Of a stretch of 64,000 nucleotides of DNA, positions 35,559-45,381 are shown piece after piece. The notes beneath the pieces were generated by a model that did no database searches, was not told the origin of the DNA, and was given only the letters and a program-made list of their open reading frames with translations. The stretch's first letter is position 1; each line of letters begins with the position of its first letter. Source of the DNA: Nocardia rhamnosiphila NBRC 108938. Lineage in GTDB: Bacteria > Actinomycetota > Actinomycetes > Mycobacteriales > Mycobacteriaceae. A program made the position numbers and the translations under genes. The stretch lies in the NCBI RefSeq assembly GCF_000720425.1, contig NZ_JOAJ01000001.1, forward strand, positions 1,488,001 through 1,552,000, given 5' to 3'.

Positions 35559-36371
35559 TCAGACCTTCCGGCCCACGGCGCCGTAGAGCGACACCTTCTT
35601 GTCATGGCTCTGCGGATGCTCGATACCCGAGTTACGCCACCGATGGATCACCTCGACACCCGGATCCACCAGTTCCAGCTGATCGAAGAACCGGGCCACC
35701 TCCGCGCGGGTACGCGGCCGCACCGGAATCCCGCGATCCACATAGACCTGCAACAGCCGGGCCATGCCGTCGGGGTCGTCGGGGCCCTCGTCGAACTCCG
35801 TCGTGACATGTGACATCGCCAGATACGAACCCGGCGCCAGCGCCGCCATCAGGGTGTTCACGATCTCGTAGACATCACCGGGTACGAAATGCAGCAGGGC
35901 CATGAGCGAGACCGCCACCGGCTGCGACAGATCCAGCGTCGCGCGCAGTTCCGGCGCGGCGAGGATGGCCTCCGGATCCCCCGCGTCCGCCTGGATGTAG
36001 GCGGTGCGACCCTTTTCGGAGCTCACCAGCAGCGCCCGCGCGTGCGCGAGAACGATCGGGTCGTTGTCGACGTAGACCACCCGCGAATCCGGTGCCAGAC
36101 CCTGCGCGACCTGGTGCAGGTTGGGTTCGGTCGGGATACCGGTACCGATATCGAGGAATTGGCGGATCCCCTGCTCGCTCAGATAGCGGGTGGCGTGGCG
36201 CATGAATTCGCGATTGGTGCGCGCGGTCAGCCGGACCGCCGGAAAATTGCGCAGTGCCTGTTCGGCAGCGGCCCGGTCGGCATCGTAGGAATCCTTGCCG
36301 CCCAGAAAGTAGTCGTACATGCGCGCGGGGTGCGCGACATCGGTACGCAGGTCGATAGAGCCGTCGGACAC
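35559..36371 (-). CDS. SAM-dependent methyltransferase, PF04672 (DUF574) family
   Basis: 270 residues, GTG at 36371 with AAGGAG 8 bases upstream. Starts with the family hallmark IDLRTDVAHPARMYDYFLGG and KDSYDADRAAAEQAL, then the SAM-binding FLDIGTGIPTEPNLHQVAQG and VVYVDNDPIVLAHARALL. These proteins are strongly expanded in nocardiae and streptomycetes; a few modify natural products, but most have no known substrate. Confidence 0.9.
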   Translation of the reverse strand: MSDGSIDLRTDVAHPARMYDYFLGGKDSYDADRAAAEQALRNFPAVRLTARTNREFMRHATRYLSEQGIRQFLDIGTGIPTEPNLHQVAQGLAPDSRVVYVDNDPIVLAHARALLVSSEKGRTAYIQADAGDPEAILAAPELRATLDLSQPVAVSLMALLHFVPGDVYEIVNTLMAALAPGSYLAMSHVTTEFDEGPDDPDGMARLLQVYVDRGIPVRPRTRAEVARFFDQLELVDPGVEVIHRWRNSGIEHPQSHDKKVSLYGAVGRKV

Positions 36372-36529
36372 GGCGGATGCTCCTTGTGACGTGGTGAGAT
36401 CGGTACCCCGCAGGTATACCCCATCCGGGCAAGTCGCCCAACACATTCCGGCATACCGATTCGGTGCCGCAACAGAGGTGGGGCGGGGCCACCGACGACT
36501 CCCGCGCGAGGCGACCGGACCTGCCGTAT

Positions 36530-36560
36530 TTGACCCTGACACTGTGACAGGGTCTTGACT
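36530..36560 (+). promoter_or_regulatory. MerR-type promoter: 19-bp spacer filled by a dyad
   Basis: TTGACC (36530-36535), a 19-base spacer, then TTGACT (36555-36560). A 23-bp dyad (36532-36554) with arms GACCCTG and CAGGGTC plus inner CAC/GTG spans the spacer. A long 19-bp spacer with a centred dyad is the signature of promoters twisted open by MerR activators. The operon downstream encodes a MerR-family protein, pointing to autoregulation. Confidence 0.65.
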
Positions 36561-36571
36561 GAGCGCAGGAG

Positions 36572-37255
36572 GTGGTCCCCATCGACCCGATATTCGATTC
36601 ACCCGATACGCGCCTGCTCGAGGCGTTGTGCGCCCCGAACTCCTCGACCCGGCTCCAGGCGGCGCTGGCCGCCGGCACCGACCCCGGCCCCGGCCTGGTC
36701 GGCGCGCTCGTCGCTCGGTGCGCTGTCGAACCCGACTTCTACGTCCGCGACATGCTCACCTGGGCACTGACCCGCCATCCGGCCGAGATCACCGTACCGG
36801 TGCTGCGCGCGGAACTGCGTTCCGCGGACGCGCAGGCCCGCAGTCAGGCGCTGCACACCCTGTCCAAGATCGGTGACGGATCCGTCTGGCCGGCGATCAC
36901 CCGATCGCTGCTGCACGACGCCGACGACGAGGTCGCCCGCAGCGCCTGGCGCGCGGCCGTGGTCCTCGTGCCGGCCGATGCGCAGGTGGCGCTGGCCGCG
37001 GAACTGGCAACACAACTCGGGCGCGGCGACCGGACGGTCCAGCTGAGTCTCAGCCGGGCACTGGTGGCCCTCGGCGACCACGCCGAGCCGGCCGTGCAGG
37101 CGAGGCTGGCCGACCCGGATCCGGTGGTGCGCGCGCATGCCCGCGCCACCGAACGGCTGCTGCGCGACCCGGACGCCGGTTTCGATCCGGATGTCGCCGA
37201 GGCGAAACGAATCGTCGCGCTCGGTCCGGAACGCACCGGGCCGGCCGCGTGCTGA
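36572..37255 (+). CDS. HEAT-repeat protein
   Basis: 227 residues made of about six HEAT-like helical pairs (SRCAVEPDFYVRDMLTWAL-type, then VLRAELRSADAQARSQALHT, and DADDEVARSAWRAAVVLVPA). First unit of a two-gene operon: the stop overlaps the GTG of the MerR-HEAT gene by 7 bases. The GTG at 36572 lies within the AGGAGG element and close to the predicted transcript start, so the message may be almost leaderless. Probably a protein-protein interaction scaffold working with the regulator. Confidence 0.75.
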   Translation: MVPIDPIFDSPDTRLLEALCAPNSSTRLQAALAAGTDPGPGLVGALVARCAVEPDFYVRDMLTWALTRHPAEITVPVLRAELRSADAQARSQALHTLSKIGDGSVWPAITRSLLHDADDEVARSAWRAAVVLVPADAQVALAAELATQLGRGDRTVQLSLSRALVALGDHAEPAVQARLADPDPVVRAHARATERLLRDPDAGFDPDVAEAKRIVALGPERTGPAAC

Positions 37256-38262
37256 TCGGTGAGGTGGCGCGCCGTTCGGGGGTGAGCGCCCGGATGCTGC
37301 GCCACTACGACTCCCTCGGACTGGTGCGGCCGACCGGCCGCACCGTCGGCGGTTACCGCGAATACGCCCCCGCGGACATCCGGCGCATCTTCCACGTGGA
37401 AAGCCTGCGCTCGCTGGGGCTCTCGTTGCGGGAGGTCGGGCGGGCCCTGCAGGATCCCGCCTTCACCCCCGCGGAGCTGGTCGGCGCGCTCATCCGGCGG
37501 ACCGAGGCGCGGGTGCGGCGGGAGCAGGAGCTCCTCGACCGGCTCCGGACCGTCGATGCCTCGACGCCGGCGGGCTGGCCGGATGTCCTGCGCATTGTCG
37601 AACTCCTGCACGGGCTCGAGTCGCCCAGTGCCGCGCGCCGGCAGCAGACCGTCCTGGCGTCGGCCGAGGAGGTGCCGGTATCCACCGAACTGCTGGCCGG
37701 GGCGGTCCTCACCGAATCCGATCCGAATGTCGCCGGTGCCCTGCGCTGGGCGCTCGCCCGCGCGGGTGGGGACGGCCTGGCCGGCGTCGTGGCCGGCCTG
37801 CGCGCCGCGGATCCCGCGATCCGGCGGCGCGCGGTACTCGCGATCGCCGAGATACCCGGCGACGACGCGAGCGCGGCGCTCACCAGCGCACTCACCGATC
37901 CGGATGCGGCGGTGCGCCGGCCCGCCGCCCTGGCCGCCGGGGCGCGTGGCGAGCCGGCGGCCGTCCCGGTACTCGTCGATATGGTGGTGGAGGGCATCAA
38001 CGATGTGGACGCCGCCGAGGTCCTGGGGGCACTGGCGCTGGACGCCGCACTCGCGGATCGGATCATGAACGCCATGAATGGGGAACTCGCCGCGCATGCC
38101 ACCGAGCCGGCGGTGCGGATACGCCTCACCCAGGCCCTCGCCGAGATGCCGGCACACCTGGCACTGGGCGTGCTGCGGGAGCTGGCCGGCGACCCCGATC
38201 ATGCCGTGGCACTCGTCGCGTCGGCGCTGGCCGGTGTGCTCGAAGAGCGCCCTGCCGACTGA
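37249..38262 (+). CDS. MerR-family regulator fused to HEAT repeats
   Basis: 337 residues. Residues 1-70 are a standard MerR HTH (IGEVARRSGVSARMLRHYDS, GLVRPTGRTVGGYREYAP, FHVESLRSLGLSLREVGRAL) followed by the dimerisation coiled coil to about 110. Residues 130-335 are HEAT-like repeats (SDPNVAGALRWALARAGGDG, DPAIRRRAVLAIAEIPGDDA, DPDAAVRRPAALAAGARGEP). No effector cysteines or drug-binding domain. The fusion, plus a separate HEAT partner in the same operon, suggests sensing by protein contact. Confidence 0.87.
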   Translation: MLIGEVARRSGVSARMLRHYDSLGLVRPTGRTVGGYREYAPADIRRIFHVESLRSLGLSLREVGRALQDPAFTPAELVGALIRRTEARVRREQELLDRLRTVDASTPAGWPDVLRIVELLHGLESPSAARRQQTVLASAEEVPVSTELLAGAVLTESDPNVAGALRWALARAGGDGLAGVVAGLRAADPAIRRRAVLAIAEIPGDDASAALTSALTDPDAAVRRPAALAAGARGEPAAVPVLVDMVVEGINDVDAAEVLGALALDAALADRIMNAMNGELAAHATEPAVRIRLTQALAEMPAHLALGVLRELAGDPDHAVALVASALAGVLEERPAD

Positions 38263-38297
38263 TTTCTTTCGGTGCGCGGTGTCCCGGCCGCGTTCGC

Positions 38298-39557
38298 TCA
38301 GGCTGCGCGACCGGCCGTCACCTCGATGCTCATTCCGGCCGCACGCAGCCGCTCGGTGAGCGCATCCCCCATCGCAGTGGCAGGTGTGAGTACTCCGGCG
38401 CGCTCGGGTGAGCGTGCCCTGTCGAAGGCCAGGCACAGGCCGCTCTCGGCAAGCATCACCGCGGTCGCCTGATACCCGGGATCCCCCTGCCCGGCGAAGG
38501 TGGCCATATACGTCGCACCTGTCGAAGTGCGGGTGTGGGTCGCCGTGCGGAACCATCCGGCGGCGCGGGCTGCCTCGTCCGGTCCGGTGCCCGGTGCGGG
38601 CAGCACCCGGTCGAGCAGCCGGCGCCCGAACCGCGAACGGGACAGCACCGCCACCGCGCCCATTCCCGCCACCACACTGCCCGCGGTGGCGGCAGCGATG
38701 AGCGGCGCGGCGGGTGCGGCGCCCGCGTTCAGCACCTCCCGGTAGCGGAAGTCCGGCCCGTAGGCCCACCCGAGCAGACCGTTGCTGCGGCGGACGATCT
38801 TCGTATTGTGTGGCGCCATGACGAAGGTGCCTATCCAGCCGTCCAGATCCGGGGCGATACGCTTCGCGCGTCCGAGTGCGTGGTCGGACGGCCCGCCGCG
38901 ACGGGGTTCGCGCGATCGGTCCGGGCTCAGCGAATACGGATCCGTGATCGCCACGCGCGCGGCGGGTTCCGCGGCGATCGTTTCCCACATCGCCCGCGCG
39001 GAATCGACCGTCCCGCCACTGATACCGCCTTTCATCGTCGCGATCAGGGTCGTCTCCCCCAAGGCACCGGCGTTGTCCGCGACGACGGCCTGGTGCAGCT
39101 GATACACGCTCAGATCGGACGGAATCGAATCGAATCCGCACGAGTTCACGATCTTGGCTCCCGTGGCGACCGCTCGATCGTGGTACCGGTCGATCGCGGT
39201 GCGGGTGAATATCGATTCTCCCGTGAGGTCGGCGTAGTGGGTGCCGTGCCGCGCACAGGCCGCCAGCAACGGCAGCCCGTAACGCTGATACGGACCGACG
39301 GTGGTGATCACGACAGCCGTCCGGCCGGCGAGCGCGCTCAGCGCATCGGGGTCGCCCGCGTCGGCCGCGACGAGTTCCCATTCCGCCGCGGCCGGGCCCA
39401 GCCCGGTGCGCAGCGCGCTCAACTTCGCCGCCGAACGCCCGGCGAGCGCGATCCGCGCGCCTACGGGCGCCGCCTCAGCCAGATATCGCGCTGTCGTTTG
39501 TCCGACGAAACCTGTCGCGCCGAACAGGACGAGATCGAACTCGCGATTCTCGGTCAT
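38298..39557 (-). CDS. Saccharopine dehydrogenase-like (trans-acting enoyl reductase family) protein
   Basis: 419 residues, ATG at 39557. Rossmann LVLFGATGFVGQTTARYLAE, then VVITTVGPYQRYGLPLLAAC, THYADLTGESIFTRTAIDRY and the conserved IVNSCGFDSIPSDLSVYQLH. Length and motifs match mycobacterial Rv2449c-like proteins. A hydrophobic stretch near 285 (LIAAATAGSVVAGMGAVAVL) is the membrane-associated helix seen in this family. Probably lipid-related reduction. Confidence 0.87.
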   Translation of the reverse strand: MTENREFDLVLFGATGFVGQTTARYLAEAAPVGARIALAGRSAAKLSALRTGLGPAAAEWELVAADAGDPDALSALAGRTAVVITTVGPYQRYGLPLLAACARHGTHYADLTGESIFTRTAIDRYHDRAVATGAKIVNSCGFDSIPSDLSVYQLHQAVVADNAGALGETTLIATMKGGISGGTVDSARAMWETIAAEPAARVAITDPYSLSPDRSREPRRGGPSDHALGRAKRIAPDLDGWIGTFVMAPHNTKIVRRSNGLLGWAYGPDFRYREVLNAGAAPAAPLIAAATAGSVVAGMGAVAVLSRSRFGRRLLDRVLPAPGTGPDEAARAAGWFRTATHTRTSTGATYMATFAGQGDPGYQATAVMLAESGLCLAFDRARSPERAGVLTPATAMGDALTERLRAAGMSIEVTAGRAA

Positions 39558-39619
39558 GGTGAACCTGCTTTCGATATCGACCGGGAGGAGGCCCCGGTAG
39601 CGGCCGCGGGAACGCGGGA

Positions 39620-40950
39620 TCATGGAGTGGTGAGGGCGGCGAGCGGCCGCAATCGGGTGGCCCGGAAACCGGTCGAGACGGTGGCGGCGAACGCGATGGA
39701 GAAGCCGCCCGCGATGATCGCCGGGAACATCCACCACGGGCCGCCCGGGACCGGCGATCCGGTTCTGACGATGCTGTAGGGAACCACGGTGGCCGCCGCC
39801 GCGATCGTGCCGAGAACCATCGAGACGAGGGTCGTCGCGGTACTTTCGGCCACGACCATGCCCAGCACCTGACGCCGCGTCACGGCGGTCAGGCGGAGCA
39901 GGCCGAACTCTCTGCGCCGTTTCCAGGTGGCCGCGACCAGCGAGTTGCCCACAGTGAGCGAGCAGAAGGCGATGATCATCGCCACCACCATGTAGTTCGC
40001 CGCCGCGAATTGCGGACCGATATCGCCGGGCGCGCGGCCGACGATACTGTCCTCGGTGCTCTGCATGTACAGCGTGCCGGTGGCGATTCCGATGAGCAGA
40101 GTCAGCGCGCCGACGACCGTCCCCGCGTCGGCGGCGCGAGCGGCCAGATTACGCAGGGCCAAGCGGGTGGCGTTGCCGCGACACCGGGTCGCCAACGGTC
40201 CGAGCGCGGCAATGCCCCAAGGGCTCAGCAGTGCCAGGCCGATCGCGACACCGATACACGCGGGCCCGGCCCCGGCAGCCAGCAACGGCCCGTCGGTCAT
40301 GAACAGAGTGCCGATTCCACAGCCGCATCCGATCAGCAGGAACACGACGCCCACCACCGCTTTCGCGCGGGAGCGCGGCACGCCCTCCGCGCCCGCGGCG
40401 CCGGTGAGCGCCAGAACCGGCGCGACCGTCGCGGCGCGGCGACCCGCCGGCAACGCCGCGACGGCGGCCGAGAGCAGTGAAACTCCCGCCCCCACCGCGA
40501 GGGCCGGTCCGTGCACGACGAACCGGGCCGTTTCGGTGACCACGCCGAGCGCGACCATGCGTGCGAGAAGGAATGCGCCGAGCCCGATCCCCGGTAGCAC
40601 GCCGGCCAGCACCGCGGGCAATGCGACGGCGCCCGTTTCCACCACCACCATCACCCGCACCTGCCGGGGAACCGCGCCGATCGATCGGATGAGGGCCAGC
40701 TCCCGGGCGCGCTGCTGGTTCACCAGAGCGACCGTGGAGGCGATCCCGAAGACGACGACCACAACAGTCCAGCCGCCCATGATCGCTGCCAGAACGCACA
40801 GCGACTCGCCACCGCCCGCCGGTATCGCTCGTCCGGAATCGAGGAGGGCGGCGAAGGCGGTCAACAGCGCGGTTCCGGCCGCGATCACCGCCGCCGAGGC
40901 CGAATACGCCGATACACGCGCTCGTACTGTGCGCAGCGCGAACCGCCACA

Positions 40951-40951
<1 letters not shown>
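39620..40951 (-). CDS. FtsX/MacB-like ABC transporter permease
   Basis: 443 residues from ATG 40951, which shares one base with the stop of the ATPase gene (TGATG); GTG 40954 is an alternative. Two FtsX-type modules, each with about four membrane helices, the cytosolic motif ARELALIRSIGAVPRQVRVM in the first and KRRREFGLLRLTAVTRRQVL in the second. No large periplasmic domain of the MacB type. With the ATPase it forms an exporter; the divergent TetR suggests an inducible drug or lipid pump. Confidence 0.87.
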
Positions 40952-41748
<797 letters not shown>

Positions 41749-41838
41749 AAATACACCGTACCCAAGACATTGCCGATCAGCGCAATCGGTTGCCTTTCGC
41801 CATGTTGGACCTAGCATTTCGCTGAATTGTGCTCATTT

Positions 41839-41896
41839 TTCGACACAACTCAGGTTCGGTGTAGACTTTCGTCAACGACCGAATTTCGTGACGAAA
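41839..41896 (+). promoter_or_regulatory. Promoter and operator of the zinc-ribbon TetR gene
   Basis: TTCGAC (41839-41844) and TAGACT (41862-41867) are separated by 17 bases. A perfect 8-bp inverted repeat follows: TTTCGTCA (41867-41874) and TGACGAAA (41889-41896), centred over the start of transcription and 11 bases before the ATG. This is where an autorepressor would bind. It is 119 bases from the ABC operon start. Confidence 0.6.
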
Positions 41897-41906
41897 AGAG
41901 GCCCTG

Positions 41907-42710
41907 ATGCCGACCTGCCAGATCTGCGGCCGCGAACTCGCGCCCGCGGTGCGCGGCAGACCTCCCAGTTACTGTTCCCGCGCCTGCCGCGCGCGGGCCT
42001 ACCGCGAGCGCGTCTCGGCGAAACAGGAGCGGGCCGCCGCGCCGGTGCAGCCGGCAGTTCCCGGCCTGTCCGTCGATCGGGTGGTGCGCGCGGCGATCGA
42101 GCTGGTCGGCCGCGAGGGCAACGCGGGCCTGTCCATGCGTCATACCGCCGCCGAACTCGGAGTCGGCGTGATGTCGCTTTATCGCTACGTTTCGGGCAAG
42201 GAAGAACTGGGGCGGCTGATGATCGACGCGATCTTCGGCGACCATCCGCTCCCGAAACCGGGCCCACCCGGCTGGCGGGCCAAACTGGAACTGTCCGCCC
42301 GCCAGGAATGGCGGATCTACCTCGACCATCCCTGGATTCCGCAGCTCTTCGCACTCACCACCCGACCGCCGATCGCCCCGCGACTGATGGCCTACACCGA
42401 CTGGCGCATCCGCGCGGTCGACGAACTCGGACTCGATTTTCCCACCATGGTCCGGATCGCGATCATGGTCTCGAGCCACGCCCAGAGCTCGGCGTATCCG
42501 CTCGCCCGCGAACAGTTCGCGACGAACACCCGCGAGGAATGGCTGGGCGCACGCGACGCGCAGATCCGGCAGGCGCTGGCCGCGGGCACCTTGCCGATGA
42601 TCGCCCGCTTCGGCGTGGACGCCCTGGAGGCGTCCCGACCGGAGAGCATTTTCGAATTCGGACTGCGGTGCCTCCTCGACGGTGTCGACAAATTGATCGC
42701 CGGCAGGTGA
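41907..42710 (+). CDS. TetR-family regulator with N-terminal zinc-ribbon
   Basis: 267 residues. Residues 4-27 hold four Cys (C4, C7, C23, C27: CQICG and CSRAC), a zinc-ribbon of the kind seen in DUF-type prefixes of some actinobacterial TetR proteins. The HTH follows at 55-105 (SVDRVVRAAIELVGREGNAG, HTAAELGVGVMSLYRYVSGK) and a TetR_C-like domain after it. Divergent from an ABC exporter, so it is the probable repressor. The extra ribbon may read metal or redox state, or just stabilise the fold. Confidence 0.88.
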   Translation: MPTCQICGRELAPAVRGRPPSYCSRACRARAYRERVSAKQERAAAPVQPAVPGLSVDRVVRAAIELVGREGNAGLSMRHTAAELGVGVMSLYRYVSGKEELGRLMIDAIFGDHPLPKPGPPGWRAKLELSARQEWRIYLDHPWIPQLFALTTRPPIAPRLMAYTDWRIRAVDELGLDFPTMVRIAIMVSSHAQSSAYPLAREQFATNTREEWLGARDAQIRQALAAGTLPMIARFGVDALEASRPESIFEFGLRCLLDGVDKLIAGR

Positions 42711-42779
42711 AGGTCCGGGCCCGAAACGGATGCCGACCTGCGTAGGTTTCCCTCCGGCCCGGCCGGGCAACCGGGGGCC

Positions 42780-43082
42780 ATGACTACCGAGAACCGCACA
42801 CCGGACGATCCGTCGGCCGCCGGCAGCGCGCCGCGGCAACCACACACCCAGGTCACGCCCGACGACTTGCGCCGATTACTCGATACGGAGAACGCACAGG
42901 CCACGCTGGCATTGGCCGGCGGCACAGTCCGGGTAGAGACAGATCCCGACGTCGCCGCACAGGGGCTTCCCGTCATCACCCGGGCCGCACTCGTCGACCG
43001 CATCGGCGCGGACCCCGACGACAACACCCTGACCGTGCAGGCCGCCGAACTCGAGACCGAGATCCGGCTGCTCGGCGCCTGA
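42780..43082 (+). CDS. Hypothetical protein
   Basis: 100 residues, ATG at 42780 without a strong ribosome site. First 25 residues are disordered (Pro/Thr-rich); the rest (VTPDDLRRLLDTENAQATLA, VRVETDPDVAAQGLPVITR, LTVQAAELETEIRLLGA) appears ordered and acidic. No family recognised. A strong terminator hairpin follows. Confidence 0.65.
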   Translation: MTTENRTPDDPSAAGSAPRQPHTQVTPDDLRRLLDTENAQATLALAGGTVRVETDPDVAAQGLPVITRAALVDRIGADPDDNTLTVQAAELETEIRLLGA

Positions 43083-43093
43083 ACACCGCCGCG

Positions 43094-43121
43094 CGGCCCG
43101 CCGGCGTGCGCCGACGGGCCG
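43094..43121 (+). terminator. Strong hairpin terminator
   Basis: CGGCCCGCCGGCG (43094-43106) and CGCCGACGGGCCG (43109-43121) match in 12 of 13 positions around a TG loop, and TCTCTT follows. It can serve the small rightward gene and, read from the other side, the convergent DUF3159 gene. Confidence 0.7.
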
Positions 43122-43160
43122 TCTCTTCCGCCGGCGGCCGTGCGCCGCGGCAATCCGCCA

Positions 43161-43853
43161 CTAATTCCCGAGACGCTTGGTGGTGCGCCGGAACGCCCAG
43201 AGCACAACCAGCACGGCCAGCACTGTGAGCGGCGTTCCCATCGCGATCTTGGCGACGGCCAGCCAGGTCGTCGAGTCGGCGAGGTACAACCATTCCTTGA
43301 CGACGAACCGGGTACCGAACACGGCCGCGGCGGCCAGGGTGGCGATATCGTGGGCACGCAGCACGGCCCGATCCGCACGCCACACGTGCCGGCCGCCGTG
43401 CAGCAGGTTCCAGATCACACCGGTCAGCGGCCGCCGGACCAGCACCGACCCGAATGCGACGACGAAACCCGCCAGCGCCACCCAGATGCCGAGGACGAAG
43501 AAATCCTTCGCCGACCCGGTCCACGCGACAATCCCCACGGCGACCGCCAACCCCAGCAGACCACCGGCCGCGGACGAGAACCGCTCACCGCGCACCAGCC
43601 GGAATACGGTGAGCGCCACGCCGACCGCGACGGAGACCCCGATCGTCGCCGCCAGCGGGAGCACCGCGTCGGCCGCCACGAACACCACGACCGGAACGGT
43701 CGAGTACACGAACCCCCACGGCCCGCCCATCTGGTCGAGCAGTGTGGGCCGCGGCTCGACGGCATCGGTCTCGGTGGCCGGTCCGGTCGGCAGGGCCGCC
43801 GGCAGCGCCGGGGCGCCACTCGTCCGGTCGCAATGCTGTTCCGTCATGGTCAT
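43161..43853 (-). CDS. DUF3159 membrane protein
   Basis: 230 residues, ATG at 43853 with GGGAGG 5 bases upstream. Six membrane helices starting with the family signature LLDQMGGPWGFVYSTVPVVV, then GERFSSAAGGLLGLAVAVG and RRPLTGVIWNLLHGG. Actinobacterial proteins of this family have no known function. Confidence 0.87.
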   Translation of the reverse strand: MTMTEQHCDRTSGAPALPAALPTGPATETDAVEPRPTLLDQMGGPWGFVYSTVPVVVFVAADAVLPLAATIGVSVAVGVALTVFRLVRGERFSSAAGGLLGLAVAVGIVAWTGSAKDFFVLGIWVALAGFVVAFGSVLVRRPLTGVIWNLLHGGRHVWRADRAVLRAHDIATLAAAAVFGTRFVVKEWLYLADSTTWLAVAKIAMGTPLTVLAVLVVLWAFRRTTKRLGN

Positions 43854-44182
43854 TCCGTCCTCCCGTATCGGTTTTCGCGCTCGGAACAAGGAAAAACCAT
43901 GCCGCAACGGCACACTCAACCCCGGCGCCGCAATCCTCGAGTAAGCGCGGCACGCGGCACGCACGGCTCACGCGGTACCCGGCCACCCGCGGGCTCGCGG
44001 GTCCGCAGTGGCCTCCGCTTGCGGATCCGGGCGCAGTTCGCGGGCCGCGCCGGTGCGGGCGTCTCCTGCGTTCAGCACGATATTTCCCGCACGAAAACTC
44101 CCCGACGATCCGGATTGAACCCGCGGATGCGGGGTACGCGCTGCTTGTCCACCCGAACAAATCGACATCGGAGGTAGATATC
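43854..44182. other. Divergent intergenic region
   Basis: 329 bases between the DUF3159 gene and the CsbD-like gene. Apart from the promoter-like element at 44113-44137 nothing clear is seen; frames across it lack codon bias. Confidence 0.5.
44113..44137 (+). promoter_or_regulatory. Possible SigB/SigF-type promoter of the CsbD-like gene
   Basis: GATT (44113-44116), 15 bases, GGGTAC (44132-44137). This fits the general-stress pattern, with an exact GGGTAC -10 box, 46 bases before the GTG. CsbD of Bacillus is itself a SigB-controlled protein. Confidence 0.5.
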
Positions 44183-44425
44183 GTGGCCGAGAATCGAACT
44201 GGCCCCCGGGAAGGACTGGAAGGCGCCGTCGAGGGCGTCAAGGGCAAGGCCAAGGAGGTCGCGGGCACCGTGGCCGGGCACAACGACCTGCGGGACGAAG
44301 GCATCGCCCAGCAGGACAAGGCCGAATCGCAACGCGAGGTCGCGCAGAAGGAAGCGGAGGCCGAGAAGGCCCGCTCCGAGGCCGACCTGGAGGAGACGCG
44401 CCAGCGTTCGCATCAGGGCCGGTAA
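44183..44425 (+). CDS. CsbD-family stress protein
   Basis: 80 residues, GTG at 44183 with GGAGGT 7 bases upstream. CsbD pattern EGVKGKAKEVAGTVAGHNDL followed by DEGIAQQDKAESQREV; the C-terminal third is a charged Glu/Lys/Arg helix. CsbD-like proteins are small hydrophilic proteins of the general stress response with no known enzymatic role. Confidence 0.87.
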   Translation: MAENRTGPREGLEGAVEGVKGKAKEVAGTVAGHNDLRDEGIAQQDKAESQREVAQKEAEAEKARSEADLEETRQRSHQGR

Positions 44426-44484
44426 CGACCCATATGAGGCCGATATACCTTGCGCATCTCCACACGGGGTGCGGGCGGGTATAC

Positions 44485-44500
44485 CGGCCGACGTCGGCCG
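44485..44500. promoter_or_regulatory. Perfect 16-bp palindrome
   Basis: CGGCCGACGTCGGCCG lies 60 bases after the CsbD stop and 130 before the PhzF-like start. It could be a terminator stem or an operator; there is no T-run after it. Confidence 0.4.
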
Positions 44501-44630
44501 CCTGGTGACATACCGGGCGGCCGACGGCGTGGGCCCGAGCGGTGAGACATCGCCATGCCTCCGCCGCAGGATACGTGCGCCGGCTCCGGGGCCTCGCGGT
44601 TCGGTGCTCGCGTTCGACTAGTCTGGCTCC

Positions 44631-45323
44631 GTGCGCACGCCAGAGCAAGACAGTACGCAGGTCGAGGTCGTCCGGGTCTTCACCGACACCGCGGGTAGGT
44701 GGGGTAATCCCCTCGGTATCGCCCGGGCCGGCGATGTGGAAGGTGCCGACCACCAGGCGCTGGCCGCCCGGCTCGGTTACAGCGAAACGGTCGTGGTCGA
44801 GGCGCCGGCCGACCGGATCGCCCGATTGCGCATCTACACTCCCGCCGTCGAACTCCCCTTCGCCGGCCACCCCACGGTCGGGACGGCCTGGTGGCTGGCC
44901 GACCAAGGCACGCCGATCGAGACGCTCGAGGTGCCCGCGGGTCCGGTGGCCGTCACCTCGGATGCCGGTCTCACCTGGGTGCGGGCCCGGCCGGAATGGG
45001 CGCCCGAATTCGACTTCCACGAATTCGACGACACCGAACTCCTCGGCACCGTGACGCCCGGCGATTTCGACAGCGGCCATCACTACGTCTGGGCCTGGAC
45101 CGACCGGGCTCGCGGTGCGGTGCGTTCCCGTATGTTCGCACCTGCCATGGGCATTTCCGAGGACGAGGCCACCGGCGCCGCTGCCATCGCCCTCACCGCC
45201 CGGCTGGGTCGCGGCCTGACCATCACCCAGGGGCAGGGCTCACAATTGTTCACCAGGCACGATCCGGACGGCTGGGTACATCTGGGCGGCCGTGTGGTCT
45301 CCGATCATCCGGTCGTGCTCTAG
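44631..45323 (+). CDS. PhzF-family isomerase-like protein
   Basis: 230 residues. PhzF fold signatures: VVRVFTDTAGRWGNPLGIA near 13, catalytic-type Glu in YSETVVVE, the segment TPAVELPFAGHPTVGTAWWL near 68, and EDEATGAAAIALTARLG near 177. No phenazine genes nearby; most PhzF-like proteins have unknown substrates. TAGTCT lies 6 bases before the GTG with no ribosome site, the pattern of a leaderless transcript. Confidence 0.85.
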   Translation: MRTPEQDSTQVEVVRVFTDTAGRWGNPLGIARAGDVEGADHQALAARLGYSETVVVEAPADRIARLRIYTPAVELPFAGHPTVGTAWWLADQGTPIETLEVPAGPVAVTSDAGLTWVRARPEWAPEFDFHEFDDTELLGTVTPGDFDSGHHYVWAWTDRARGAVRSRMFAPAMGISEDEATGAAAIALTARLGRGLTITQGQGSQLFTRHDPDGWVHLGGRVVSDHPVVL

Positions 45324-45381
45324 CCGCTCTCATGTCCCGGGCGGATGCGGCGCGGAAGTGTCCGGGTGCTACACCGGACCC

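Noticed and set aside
44631..45323. Phenazine biosynthesis cluster
   Set aside because: A PhzF-like protein alone is not evidence; no phzA-E/G homologue is nearby.
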